From NCBI RefSeq assembly GCF_013042245.1, contig NZ_JABDQL010000120.1:1-33019 (forward strand): a DNA stretch of 33,019 bases, in the 5' to 3' direction. Both the position numbers and the translations under genes were made by a program. Shown one piece after another: positions 1-7,431 of this stretch (its first letter is position 1; every line of letters starts with the position of its first letter). Origin of the DNA: Winogradskyella sp. (GTDB lineage: Bacteria > Bacteroidota > Bacteroidia > Flavobacteriales > Flavobacteriaceae). The notes under the pieces were generated by a model, which made no database searches, was not told the DNA's origin, and was given only the letters and a program-made list of their open reading frames with translations.

Positions 1-70
1 CATTTACTATTTCCTGTCGCTCAAATAATTCGAGGCTTTTGAAGTATTCTGTGAAATTTTGTGGTATCAT
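1..70 (-). CDS. partial ORF in the IS end, probable transposase N-terminus
   Basis: An ATG at 70-68 on the minus strand opens a frame that reaches the window edge without a stop and gives 23 codons. It begins MIPQNFTEYFKSLELFERQ. The identical frame starts at 32953 at the other end of the window. The fragment is too short to show a catalytic motif. Transposase is inferred only because the frame lies at the start of a repeated element, 55 bp inside its outer edge. The N-terminal stretch with Leu/Glu/Arg before a likely helix vaguely recalls zinc-ribbon transposases (IS1595-like), but this is not demonstrated. Confidence 0.5.
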   Translation of the reverse strand, partial: MIPQNFTEYFKSLELFERQEIVN

Positions 71-125
71 GACTTTCGTTTTTAATAAAATACAACTTAT
101 TTAAGTCATATTATAGAATATAGCC
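1..125 (-). mobile_element. 5' end of an insertion sequence (left, partial)
   Basis: Positions 4-125 are the reverse complement of 32898-33019, with a single mismatch (85 versus 32938). The shared sequence stops sharply at 125: beyond it the flanks differ, with ATAAA here and unrelated bases at the other copy. The element therefore begins at 125 with GGCTATATTC read on the minus strand and runs leftwards out of the window. It carries the start of a reading frame from position 70. Near-identical inverted copies about 33 kb apart with sharp limits are the expected picture for a multicopy IS. The family cannot be assigned from 125 bp, and the other terminal repeat and any target duplication lie outside the window. 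Confidence 0.75.
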
Positions 126-151
126 ATAAATTTCTATTGTTTTGAAAAAAT

Positions 152-177
152 AAACTTTCAGTAATTATTGAAAGTTT
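152..177. promoter_or_regulatory. candidate GbsR-type operator, copy 1
   Basis: AAACTTTCA (152-160), an 8-base spacer and TGAAAGTTT (169-177) form a perfect 9+9 dyad directly before the regulator gene at 201. Arms and spacing are identical to a second dyad at 723-748, although the spacers differ. The right arm overlaps the likely -33 region (TTG at 168-170), so a protein bound here would compete with RNA polymerase. Autoregulation by the adjacent winged-helix regulator is inferred from this geometry. Confidence 0.7.
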
Positions 178-196
178 AAAAATTATTGTATATTTG
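168..196 (+). promoter_or_regulatory. candidate promoter of the GbsR-type regulator
   Basis: TATATTTG at 189-196 matches the Bacteroidetes -7 consensus TAnnTTTG. TTG at 168-170 lies 18 bases upstream, where the -33 element is expected. The predicted start of transcription would fall around 200-203, on or next to the ATG at 201, so the message may be leaderless. The element is short and AT-rich, so a chance match is possible. Confidence 0.5.
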
Positions 197-200
197 TTCT

Positions 201-704
201 ATGGAATATAAAGAGGCAAAAGATAGATTTATAGGTACTTGGGGAAGCTTGGGTACGCTTTGGGGGATTAATAAAGCCATGGCGCAAATACAAGCACTAC
301 TCTTTATTTCTACAAAACCACTTTGTATGGAAGACATTATGGAAGAACTTAAAATTTCTCGTGGTAATACAAGTATGAACTTAAGACAGCTGATGGATTG
401 GGGCATTGTTACTAAGGTTTTAATATCTGGAGAACGTAAAGAGTTTTTTAGCACAGAAAAGGACGTACAAGAGTTAGCGCGAATTATAGCTAAAGAGCGG
501 AGCCGTAGAGAAATAAAGCCTGTGATAAAGGTATTAAAAGAAGTTTCTTCTATTAAAGACGATGGTAGTGAAAAAACAAAAGAATTAATAAAACAAACCA
601 AAGCACTACATAACCTAACACAAGATGCAGATGCTATGATTAACAAATTAATGGATCAAAAACAGAACTGGTTAACAAAGTCTGTTTTTAAACTACTAAA
701 ATAA
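201..704 (+). CDS. GbsR/MarR-type winged-helix transcriptional regulator
   Basis: The product is a 167-residue cytoplasmic DNA-binding protein of the GbsR (MarR-like) family. The N-terminal half (about 1-85) is the winged helix-turn-helix, with the family-typical run WGINKAMAQIQALL, then EDIMEELKISRGNTSMNLR as the recognition region, and GERKEFF in the wing. The C-terminal ~80 residues are predicted helical and would dimerise. I start it at the ATG at 201; a TTG at 186 in the same frame would add five residues but lies inside the promoter-like sequence, and homologues begin close to MEYKEAK. It leads a same-strand run of membrane proteins, an SDR and a sigma factor. Matching dyads at 152-177 and 723-748 suggest that it represses itself and the next gene. 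The inducer is unknown; the name GbsR (glycine betaine) reflects the family, not a known ligand here. Confidence 0.85.
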   Translation: MEYKEAKDRFIGTWGSLGTLWGINKAMAQIQALLFISTKPLCMEDIMEELKISRGNTSMNLRQLMDWGIVTKVLISGERKEFFSTEKDVQELARIIAKERSRREIKPVIKVLKEVSSIKDDGSEKTKELIKQTKALHNLTQDADAMINKLMDQKQNWLTKSVFKLLK

Positions 705-722
705 GAGTATTTTTTTAAAAAA

Positions 723-748
723 AAACTTTCAATAATTTCTGAAAGTTT
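723..748. promoter_or_regulatory. candidate GbsR-type operator, copy 2
   Basis: AAACTTTCA (723-731), 8 bases, then TGAAAGTTT (740-748) repeats the exact arms and spacing of the dyad before the regulator. It fills the 59-base gap between the regulator stop and the ATG at 764. The conserved half-sites with a diverged spacer are what a dimer-binding site looks like. It probably lets the regulator control the downstream membrane-protein operon separately from its own gene. A rho-independent terminator is unlikely because no U-tract follows the second arm. Confidence 0.65.
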
Positions 749-763
749 TAAATATTAAAAATT

Positions 764-1090
764 ATGAAAAAATTATTTAAAATTAACTTTATACTAGCTG
801 GCATAACTACTATCCTTTATACAACAATTTATTTAGGCTTGCTATTTTCTATTATACTAGGTTTTGCGCAAGTAATTATGAGTCTTTTTATTCTATATAA
901 TTTTAAGTCTTTAACACAGGTAACTAAAGCTTTATTTATTCTTTATTTAATCCCTACAGCTGTAGTATTAACATTAATAATACTGGATAGTTATGGAAAT
1001 TTGGATAGCCTGGTAGAGATAATTGCGTTTCCAATGACACTAGCTTTTCTTCACTTATATATCACTTACAGAATCAAAAATCAAAAATGA
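764..1090 (+). CDS. small integral membrane protein, function unknown
   Basis: The product is 108 residues long and almost entirely hydrophobic, with about four predicted transmembrane segments (roughly 8-28, 30-50, 56-75 and 85-102) and a short basic C-terminus. There is no signal peptide beyond the first membrane segment and no recognisable catalytic motif. I do not recognise the family. It begins 16 bases after the second regulator-type dyad, and its stop overlaps the start of the next gene (ATGA, 1087-1090), so translation of the two is probably coupled. Position suggests it is the first target of the GbsR-type regulator. Several Flavobacteriaceae carry small membrane proteins next to such regulators, which supports a membrane-stress or permeability role only as a guess. 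Confidence 0.6.
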   Translation: MKKLFKINFILAGITTILYTTIYLGLLFSIILGFAQVIMSLFILYNFKSLTQVTKALFILYLIPTAVVLTLIILDSYGNLDSLVEIIAFPMTLAFLHLYITYRIKNQK

Positions 1091-1440
1091 ACTATAACCT
1101 CATTACATATAGTATCTACTTACCTATAATCATATGTGTTATGATAAAAATTGGTTGGTTGTTTTACAAGAATGGAGAAATATTTCTTTTGAATTTATTT
1201 CAGAATAATACTGAGCTGGTTAAAAGCATAAATAACCTTCTTTTGATTGGCTACTACCTCACAAACATCGGTTGTGCGATAATAACAATTTCGTATTGGG
1301 AGCAAATTGATTCAATGTTAGAACTTTTGAATTCACTTTCACTAACTCTAGGAAAAATAATAATGCTTTTAGCGCTAATGCATTATAACAATATTTTTTG
1401 GCTAAAGCATCTAAATAAATCAAAACTATTAAATCAATAA
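1087..1440 (+). CDS. small membrane protein, paralog of the next gene
   Basis: The product is 117 residues with three predicted transmembrane segments: near the N-terminus, around 54-74 and around 84-104. It shares a signature with the following gene: FYKNGEIFLLNLF here against FKNGKLFMIDIF there, then N-x-L-x-x-IG-Y/F-YL-x-NIG about 20 residues later. The two therefore arose by tandem duplication. It starts within the stop codon of the preceding gene and is followed by the paralog after three bases, so it is part of one operon. Function is unknown. A hetero-oligomer with the paralog is a reasonable inference from the tight coupling. Confidence 0.6.
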   Translation: MNYNLITYSIYLPIIICVMIKIGWLFYKNGEIFLLNLFQNNTELVKSINNLLLIGYYLTNIGCAIITISYWEQIDSMLELLNSLSLTLGKIIMLLALMHYNNIFWLKHLNKSKLLNQ

Positions 1441-1443
1441 ACT

Positions 1444-1836
1444 ATGGAAAACTCAAAAATCATTATCGGCTACATTATCTATTTAACAATCGTTATTTTC
1501 TTAACTATTTACATTTCTAAAATGCTTTTTAAAAATGGAAAGCTATTTATGATAGACATTTTTAAAGGTAAAGAAGATATTGCATTGGCAACTAACAAAC
1601 TATTTGAAATAGGTTTTTACCTGATTAATATTGGTTTCGCCTTATACATTATGGAAATCTACTATTTCAATAGAAATAATCAAATGAGCTACCAAACATT
1701 AATGGAAATTCTCAGTAAAAAGATTGGTGGCTTCACGATTTATTTAGGGATTATGTTATTCCTTAATCTATTCTTATTCTTTAGAGGGAGAAAAAAATCT
1801 AGAAGATTTACTACACAAACAACAAAAGTCCTTTAA
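1444..1836 (+). CDS. small membrane protein, paralog of the preceding gene
   Basis: The product is 130 residues with transmembrane segments near 6-26, 56-75 and 95-115, followed by a strongly basic C-terminal tail (RGRKKSRRF) that should face the cytoplasm. The central motif LFKNGKLFMIDIFKG followed by N-K-L-F-E-IG-FYLINIG matches the preceding gene, and both have the same predicted topology. The basic tail is absent from the paralog, which ends in a plainer polar stretch. The gene is two bases from the following SDR gene. No enzymatic motif is visible and I do not recognise a named family. Confidence 0.6.
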   Translation: MENSKIIIGYIIYLTIVIFLTIYISKMLFKNGKLFMIDIFKGKEDIALATNKLFEIGFYLINIGFALYIMEIYYFNRNNQMSYQTLMEILSKKIGGFTIYLGIMLFLNLFLFFRGRKKSRRFTTQTTKVL

Positions 1837-1838
1837 TC

Positions 1839-2741
1839 ATGAAAACACTAATCATAGCAGGCGGAACAGGGTTTTTGGGTCAGATTTTAGAAAACTATTT
1901 TAAGGCTAAAGGCTTTACAATTAAAATCTTGACTCGAAAACCCACGAAAAAAAATCACATCTTCTGGGACGGAAAAAACTTGGGCGAATGGTCTAAATTC
2001 TTTGAGGATACAGAAGCAGTGATTAATCTAGCTGGTAAATCTGTAGATTGCAGATATACGAAAGAAAACAAAAAGAAAATTTACCACTCACGTATTGATT
2101 CTACCAACGTTTTAGGCTTAGCAATAAATCTCTGTGAGTATCCACCAAAATATTGGTTCAATTCTTCTACAGCAACAATCTACAAGGATTCCTACGACAA
2201 AGAAATGACTGAAGCCGATGGCGATATTGGCGACGATTTTTCAATGAATATTGCCAAATCTTGGGAAAAAGCATTTAACGAAAATACTAACCCAAAAACT
2301 AAAAAAGTAGTATTAAGAACGTCTATTGTTTTTGGTAAAAATGGTGGTGCATACATTCCGCTTAAACGTTTAGTGAGATTTGGATTAGGCGGCAAGCAAT
2401 GGCACGGCAAGCAAAAAGTAAGTTTTATTCACGAGCTCGATTTTGCAAGAGCCATCGATTTCATTATAACAGAAAATCTTGAAGGTACCTTTAATATAGT
2501 TTCCCCAAAACCGATAGATAATAAAACCTTGATGAAAATTATACGAAAAGCTCTAAATATTCCGTTTGGTATTTCTCACCCAAAGTGGCTAGTAGAGTTC
2601 GGGGCAAAGCTAATAGGAACAGAAACAGAATTAGTATTAAAAAGTAGGAATATTATTCCTAAACGGTTGTTAGATGAAGGATTTAAATTTAAGTTCGAGA
2701 GTATAAATAACGCTGTTAACGCTATACAGCAAACTATATAG
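1839..2741 (+). CDS. TIGR01777-family NAD(P)-dependent epimerase (SDR39U1/YfcH-like)
   Basis: The product is a 300-residue extended short-chain dehydrogenase of the TIGR01777 type. The nucleotide-binding motif GGTGFLG is at residues 8-14. INLAGKSVD (about 62-70) and KKIYHSRIDST are characteristic of the group. The C-terminal 50 residues (PKRLLDEGFKF) match the short C-terminal domain, DUF1731, that marks it. Length is normal. Substrates are not established for most members, so the reaction is unknown beyond NAD(P)-dependent oxidoreductase or epimerase chemistry. It closes the GbsR-linked cluster: two bases separate it from the membrane protein before it, and 50 bases from the sigma factor after it. 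Confidence 0.85.
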   Translation: MKTLIIAGGTGFLGQILENYFKAKGFTIKILTRKPTKKNHIFWDGKNLGEWSKFFEDTEAVINLAGKSVDCRYTKENKKKIYHSRIDSTNVLGLAINLCEYPPKYWFNSSTATIYKDSYDKEMTEADGDIGDDFSMNIAKSWEKAFNENTNPKTKKVVLRTSIVFGKNGGAYIPLKRLVRFGLGGKQWHGKQKVSFIHELDFARAIDFIITENLEGTFNIVSPKPIDNKTLMKIIRKALNIPFGISHPKWLVEFGAKLIGTETELVLKSRNIIPKRLLDEGFKFKFESINNAVNAIQQTI

Positions 2742-2791
2742 AATTGTAATTTTTTATCCTATTTTTAATATTCAAAATCTATGTCTTTATA

Positions 2792-3346
2792 ATGGCAGAA
2801 CATAAAATAAATCCTAACGATTGGGTTAAACGCTACTCTGATTACCTTTTTAACTACACCATTACGCGTGTTAATGACAGAGGTATTGCTCAAGATTTAA
2901 TATCCGAAACATTTCTAGCAGGATTAAAGTCTATGGCAAACTTTAAAGGAGAAGCCACTGAACGCACATGGTTAGTTGCCATTTTAAAGCGAAAAATTAT
3001 TGACCATTACAGGAAAACAAACTCTAATAAAGGGAAAGCAGAAGTACGCATGTCTTACAATAGCGGTTCTGAAACTGAAGGCGATTGGCTAGAAGAACGT
3101 GTTGCTGACCCATTTGATAAAACGGCTGAAGACAAGATAGAAAACACTGAGCTTGGTGTTGCTTTACACAACTGCTTGGGTAAATTACCAGAGAAACAAG
3201 CTAAGATATTTAAAATGAAAACCTTGTTAAATTATGAAACTGAAGCCATTTGTAATGAAATGGATATTACTGCGTCTAACCTTTGGGTAATTATACATAG
3301 AGCCAGAACGGCTATGGCTAGTTGCATGGAAGAAAATTGGTTTTAA
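2792..3346 (+). CDS. ECF-type sigma-70 family RNA polymerase sigma factor
   Basis: The product is a 184-residue ECF sigma factor with only regions 2 and 4. Region 2 spans about residues 10-80: YLFNYTITRV, then the DLISETFLAGL -10-recognition helix, then TWLVAILKRKIIDHYRK. Region 4 spans about 125-178 and ends in ITASNLWVIIHRARTAM, the -35-recognition helix-turn-helix. An acidic linker separates them. The next gene, seven bases away, encodes a zinc-binding anti-sigma-like protein, so the pair forms a signalling unit. The signal is not evident. It may be co-transcribed with the upstream GbsR-type cluster, since the gap is only 50 bases and no terminator is visible. Confidence 0.9.
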   Translation: MAEHKINPNDWVKRYSDYLFNYTITRVNDRGIAQDLISETFLAGLKSMANFKGEATERTWLVAILKRKIIDHYRKTNSNKGKAEVRMSYNSGSETEGDWLEERVADPFDKTAEDKIENTELGVALHNCLGKLPEKQAKIFKMKTLLNYETEAICNEMDITASNLWVIIHRARTAMASCMEENWF

Positions 3347-3353
3347 AAATATT

Positions 3354-3605
3354 ATGATAAAACTAAAAGTAGAATGTCGCGAAGCAAATCATATTTGTGA
3401 CAAAAAACAGTACAAAGAAGCATCGTTGAGAGAAAAAATTGTCTTAACCTTTCATTTATTGTATTGTAGAGCTTGTAGAAAATACACAGCTCGTAATACA
3501 AAATTGACCAAACTTGTAAAAAACCCTAGAGTAGAAACCTTAAACACCTCAGCTAAGCACAAGTTACAACAAGCTTTTAAAGCAGAATTAAGAAAGCAAC
3601 AATAA
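3354..3605 (+). CDS. small soluble ZAS-type anti-sigma factor
   Basis: The product is 83 residues. It contains HLLYCRAC, the exact H-x3-C-x2-C of zinc-binding anti-sigma (ZAS) domains, preceded by HICDKK, which can supply a further ligand. The rest is basic and helical. There is no transmembrane segment, unlike many ECF anti-sigma proteins, so it would act in the cytoplasm and could sense redox state or metal directly through the Zn-Cys cluster. It lies seven bases after the ECF sigma gene, as expected for the cognate partner. Its last 18 bases overlap the 3' end of the convergent UbiA-like gene. Confidence 0.7.
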   Translation: MIKLKVECREANHICDKKQYKEASLREKIVLTFHLLYCRACRKYTARNTKLTKLVKNPRVETLNTSAKHKLQQAFKAELRKQQ

Positions 3606-4421
3606 AACTATTAGCCAAAACACTGGAATAGCTTCTACCCAAAAAGCAGTATAATATTTTGATTGCTTTTTTCTAGAAAATGCTAAAAACAAAAGTGTTA
3701 TTAACGTAATTATTAAAGTTAAAAGTACCGAGTTAGCATCTAATTCGTCTTTAAAAAATTCCAATATTACAAAAACCATAAGCAAAAGCACACCCGTTAT
3801 TTTGGTTTTTTTTACACCTATTCTTTGAGGTATCGTAGCCAGCTTTAAACTATCATATTGTAAATCTCTAATTTCAAAAGGTAGCATCAAAACTATTACA
3901 AAGCAGAACCTTTGAAACAAAATTATCATTACATCTATATTTATAAGATATTTCTCATTAATCAAGGGCATTAACACTGTAACCAAACTCCAAACCAAAG
4001 CAATAATATAAACCTTGAGACCTCCAATTTGTCTTAAATTCTGTTGCTTATCAAACAAGAAACGTTTAGGAATTAAAGGTATAGCATATAAAAAAGTGAT
4101 TACTGCAAGAATACTAACCAAAAAAATTAAATTAGTGCTAAGTTGAAAAAAATAATAACACATTACACCAAAGGCTAAGGCAGAAAAAACTTGGATAATC
4201 TTAAGCCAGTTGGCTAAACTTCTATGATGGAATTTTGCCAAGCCAAAGTACTTTACAAAGTTATAGGCAGTAACTGTAGCAAAAAAAACAAAACATAGTA
4301 CTGATTTAGTATGTGGTAAATTAAATTCTATGAGTGTAACCCACGTCAACGCATAGACTGCTAAAGCTACATGAATACTACTATTTATGTAGAAATTAAA
4401 AATAGACCGTATCACCTTCAT
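3588..4421 (-). CDS. UbiA-like polytopic membrane protein
   Basis: The product is 277 residues with eight to nine predicted transmembrane helices. Overall length and helix pattern resemble the UbiA prenyltransferase superfamily. The second Asp-rich motif is present in the right place (EIRDLQYD, Asp188 and Asp192). The first, normally N-D/x-x-x-D after helix 2, reads YNFVKY (Asn54 to Tyr58) and lacks the acidic residues. Classical prenyl diphosphate binding with two Mg-binding Asp motifs is therefore doubtful. It may be a divergent or non-catalytic relative. It is alone on its strand, diverges from gcvP, and its 3' end overlaps the anti-sigma gene by 18 bases. Common annotation of such proteins is simply hypothetical or prenyltransferase-like. 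Confidence 0.65.
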   Translation of the reverse strand: MKVIRSIFNFYINSSIHVALAVYALTWVTLIEFNLPHTKSVLCFVFFATVTAYNFVKYFGLAKFHHRSLANWLKIIQVFSALAFGVMCYYFFQLSTNLIFLVSILAVITFLYAIPLIPKRFLFDKQQNLRQIGGLKVYIIALVWSLVTVLMPLINEKYLINIDVMIILFQRFCFVIVLMLPFEIRDLQYDSLKLATIPQRIGVKKTKITGVLLLMVFVILEFFKDELDANSVLLTLIITLITLLFLAFSRKKQSKYYTAFWVEAIPVFWLIVLLLLS

Positions 4422-4437
4422 TATGTAAAAATAGGTA

Positions 4438-4454
4438 AAGTGTTAATAACACTT
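4438..4454. promoter_or_regulatory. perfect 17-bp dyad in the divergent UbiA-like/gcvP region
   Basis: AAGTGTTA-A-TAACACTT is a perfect 8+1+8 palindrome lying 17 bases upstream of the UbiA-like start and about 90 bases upstream of gcvP. It has no T-run on either side, so it is not a terminator. It could be an operator for the UbiA-like gene. The binding protein is unknown and the AT-rich sequence makes chance possible. Confidence 0.35.
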
Positions 4455-4507
4455 ATATTCGGTTAAAAACTTTAGTATTCATTAACTAAAAAAAAAGTCA
4501 TATTACG

Positions 4508-4515
4508 TACTTTTG
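4508..4515 (+). promoter_or_regulatory. candidate -7 element of gcvP
   Basis: TACTTTTG matches TAnnTTTG and is placed 26 bases before the gcvP ATG, giving a predicted 5' leader of roughly 20 bases. No good TTTG is visible at the -33 spacing, so only the -7 box supports the call. Confidence 0.45.
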
Positions 4516-4541
4516 TACTTTAAAAAAAGCTACTAAAAAGA

Positions 4542-7391
4542 ATGGACACAACATCTTTCGCATTAAGACACATTGGCCCACGTCCTGAGGAACAAAAAGC
4601 CATGTTAAACACCATTGGTGTTACAAGTATAGAGCAATTGGTTTCTGAAACTGTGCCGGCTGATATTCGCCTAAAAAATGACTTGGATTTAGAACCAGCA
4701 TTGAGCGAGCAGGAATATCTCTCACATATCTACGAGATGTCTAACCTCAACAAGGTTTACAAATCGTATATAGGCATGGGCTATCACCCTTCAAATTTAC
4801 CATCTGTTATTCAACGTAACATTTTAGAAAGCCCAGGTTGGTATACAGCTTATACACCTTACCAAGCAGAAATTGCGCAAGGGCGTTTAGAAGCTTTGCT
4901 TAATTACCAGACTATGGTTATTGATTTAACAGGAATGGAAATAGCAAATGCTTCACTTCTAGACGAAAGTACTGCTGCTGCCGAAGCAATGAGTTTACTT
5001 TTTGCCGTAAGAGAACGTAGTCAAAAGAAAGCAGGGGTTAATAAATTTTTTGTCTCAGATTTAGTTTTACCACAAACGATTGCTCTACTAGAAACAAGAG
5101 CAACTCCGATTGGTATTCAACTAGTTATCGGTAACGAAACTGAATATAATCTTAATGACGAATTCTTTGGAGCCTTATTACAATATCCCGGTAAAAATGG
5201 TCAAATTACAGACATTAGAACTTTTATTGAGCGTGCTAACGCTGAAGGTATAAAAGTTGCCGTAGCAGCTGATGTTTTAAGCTTAGTAAAACTAGAAGCA
5301 CCAGGAAAATTTGGTGCTGATGTTGTTGTTGGTACCACACAACGTTTTGGAATTCCGATGGGTTATGGCGGTCCACATGCTGCTTATTTTGCAACTAAAG
5401 AAGCATATAAGCGTGATTTACCTGGACGTATCATAGGTGTTACAAAAGACCTTGATGGTAAACGTGCTTTACGTATGGCGCTACAAACTAGAGAGCAACA
5501 CATTAAAAGGGATAGAGCAACATCAAACATTTGCACAGCACAAGTTTTATTAGCTGTAATGGCAGGCATGTATGCTGTTTATCACGGGCCAAAAGGTTTG
5601 GAGTTCATTGCCAATAGAGTAAAAAACTCGGCTTCTACTCTAGTAAAATCTTTGGAGAACTTAGGTTTAGAACAAGCTAATTCGCACTATTTTGATACCA
5701 TAAATATCAAAGCAGATGCGGTTGATGTGAAATATGAAGCTGAAAAAAGAAACATTAATTTTTATTTTCCGGATAGCAACACGGTAACCATTTCTATAAA
5801 TGAAACCACAACTATTGAAGATTTAAATCAAATTATTGAAATTTTTGAAGCAGTTACTGAAAACACAACTGATAGAATCACAGAAATAAGTTCATCAGAA
5901 ACAATTCCTGAAGCCTTAAAGCGTCATACAGAATTTTTAATGTTTGATGTTTTCAACTCCTACCATTCTGAAACTGAATTAATGCGCTACATCAAGCGTT
6001 TGGAGCGTAAAGATTTAGCATTAAATCATTCAATGATTTCATTAGGTTCTTGTACCATGAAATTAAATGCGGCTTCCGAAATGTTACCATTAAGCTGGTA
6101 CAGTTGGGGAAACATGCATCCATTTGTACCACAATATCAAGCGACTGGCTACAAGCTAATGTTAAACGCTTTAGAAAATCAACTTACTGAAATTACAGGT
6201 TTTGCAGGTACATCCCTACAACCAAATTCTGGTGCACAAGGCGAGTTCGCAGGGCTTATGGTTATAAGAGCATATCATGAATCTCGTGGGGACCACCACA
6301 GAAATATCTGTTTAATTCCTTCCTCTGCTCACGGAACAAATCCAGCAAGTGCAGTTATGGCAGGCATGAAAGTGGTTGTAACAAAAGCCTCAGAAAACGG
6401 AAACATTGATGTTGATGATTTAAGAAAAAAAGCCGAATTGCATAAAGACAATCTTTCTGCATTAATGGTTACCTATCCATCAACTCATGGTGTTTACGAA
6501 TCCGCGATTAAAGAAATCACACAAATCATTCACGATAATGGTGGTCAAGTTTACATGGATGGTGCAAATATGAACGCACAAGTAGGGTTAACAAATCCTG
6601 GAAATATTGGTGCAGATGTTTGTCATCTTAACTTACATAAAACATTCGCTATACCTCATGGTGGTGGTGGACCAGGTGTTGGACCTATCTGTGTTGCAGA
6701 ACAATTGGTTCCTTTTTTACCTGGTAGTCCCATGTTAAAAACTGGCGGACACCAATCTATAACAGCAATTTCTGCTGCACCCTTTGGTTCGGCATTAGCA
6801 TGTCTTATTTCTTATGGCTACATTAAAATGTTGGGAGCTAAAGGACTTAAAAAGTCTACTGAAGTTGCCATTTTAAATGCCAATTATATAAAAGAGCGTT
6901 TGGAAGGCTATTACCCAACTTTATATACTGGCGAAAACGGAAGAGCAGCACACGAAATGATTATAGACTGTAGAGCGTTTAAAGAAAAAGGTATCGAAGT
7001 CGTTGACATAGCTAAACGTTTAATGGATTATGGGTTCCACGCTCCAACAGTATCTTTTCCTGTTGCGGGCACTATGATGATTGAGCCAACCGAAAGTGAA
7101 AGTAAAGCCGAAATGGACCGTTTTTGTGACGCTATGATTTCCATTAGAGAAGAAATTGAAACTGTAAATAAAGACGAACCAAATAACGTTCTAAAAAACG
7201 CTCCACATACTTTACAAATGCTAACTTCAAATGAGTGGTTATTTCCGTATTCTAGAGAAAAAGCAGCCTATCCTCTGGATTATGTTGCAGAGAACAAGTT
7301 TTGGCCTACAGTAAGGCGTGTTGATGAAGCTTACGGAGACCGAAATTTAATTTGTAGCTGTGCTCCTATTGAAGCTTACGCAGAAGCATAA
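4542..7391 (+). CDS. gcvP: glycine dehydrogenase (aminomethyl-transferring), P-protein
   Basis: This is a full-length 949-residue homodimeric-type P-protein of the glycine cleavage system. It decarboxylates glycine with PLP and passes the aminomethyl group to the lipoyl arm of GcvH in the cytoplasm. The N-terminal half contains MGYHPSNLP and [18 protein letters not shown]. The C-terminal half contains [11 protein letters not shown] and the PLP-binding loop [18 protein letters not shown], where Lys700 forms the Schiff base. Both halves are intact, so this is not the split GcvPA/GcvPB form. It stands as a single-gene unit: its own -7 box upstream and a strong terminator 11 bases after the stop. 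gcvT and gcvH are not in the window. Confidence 0.98.
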   Translation: MDTTSFALRHIGPRPEEQKAMLNTIGVTSIEQLVSETVPADIRLKNDLDLEPALSEQEYLSHIYEMSNLNKVYKSYIGMGYHPSNLPSVIQRNILESPGWYTAYTPYQAEIAQGRLEALLNYQTMVIDLTGMEIANASLLDESTAAAEAMSLLFAVRERSQKKAGVNKFFVSDLVLPQTIALLETRATPIGIQLVIGNETEYNLNDEFFGALLQYPGKNGQITDIRTFIERANAEGIKVAVAADVLSLVKLEAPGKFGADVVVGTTQRFGIPMGYGGPHAAYFATKEAYKRDLPGRIIGVTKDLDGKRALRMALQTREQHIKRDRATSNICTAQVLLAVMAGMYAVYHGPKGLEFIANRVKNSASTLVKSLENLGLEQANSHYFDTINIKADAVDVKYEAEKRNINFYFPDSNTVTISINETTTIEDLNQIIEIFEAVTENTTDRITEISSSETIPEALKRHTEFLMFDVFNSYHSETELMRYIKRLERKDLALNHSMISLGSCTMKLNAASEMLPLSWYSWGNMHPFVPQYQATGYKLMLNALENQLTEITGFAGTSLQPNSGAQGEFAGLMVIRAYHESRGDHHRNICLIPSSAHGTNPASAVMAGMKVVVTKASENGNIDVDDLRKKAELHKDNLSALMVTYPSTHGVYESAIKEITQIIHDNGGQVYMDGANMNAQVGLTNPGNIGADVCHLNLHKTFAIPHGGGGPGVGPICVAEQLVPFLPGSPMLKTGGHQSITAISAAPFGSALACLISYGYIKMLGAKGLKKSTEVAILNANYIKERLEGYYPTLYTGENGRAAHEMIIDCRAFKEKGIEVVDIAKRLMDYGFHAPTVSFPVAGTMMIEPTESESKAEMDRFCDAMISIREEIETVNKDEPNNVLKNAPHTLQMLTSNEWLFPYSREKAAYPLDYVAENKFWPTVRRVDEAYGDRNLICSCAPIEAYAEA

Positions 7392-7402
7392 TATAGACTT
7401 TT

Positions 7403-7431
7403 AAAAGCATCCTTTTAGGATGCTTTTTTTT
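7403..7431 (+). terminator. rho-independent terminator of gcvP
   Basis: AAAAGCATCCT (7403-7413) pairs perfectly with AGGATGCTTTT (7417-7427) across a three-base loop, and the T-run continues to 7431. The GC-containing 11-bp stem followed by U residues is a textbook intrinsic terminator, so gcvP is separated from the KAS III-like gene. Confidence 0.9.

Noticed and set aside
176-646. 156-codon open frame on the minus strand
   Set aside because: It is fully antisense to the GbsR-type gene, Ser/Leu-rich without a domain, and has no leader elements; it mirrors the codon use of the real gene.
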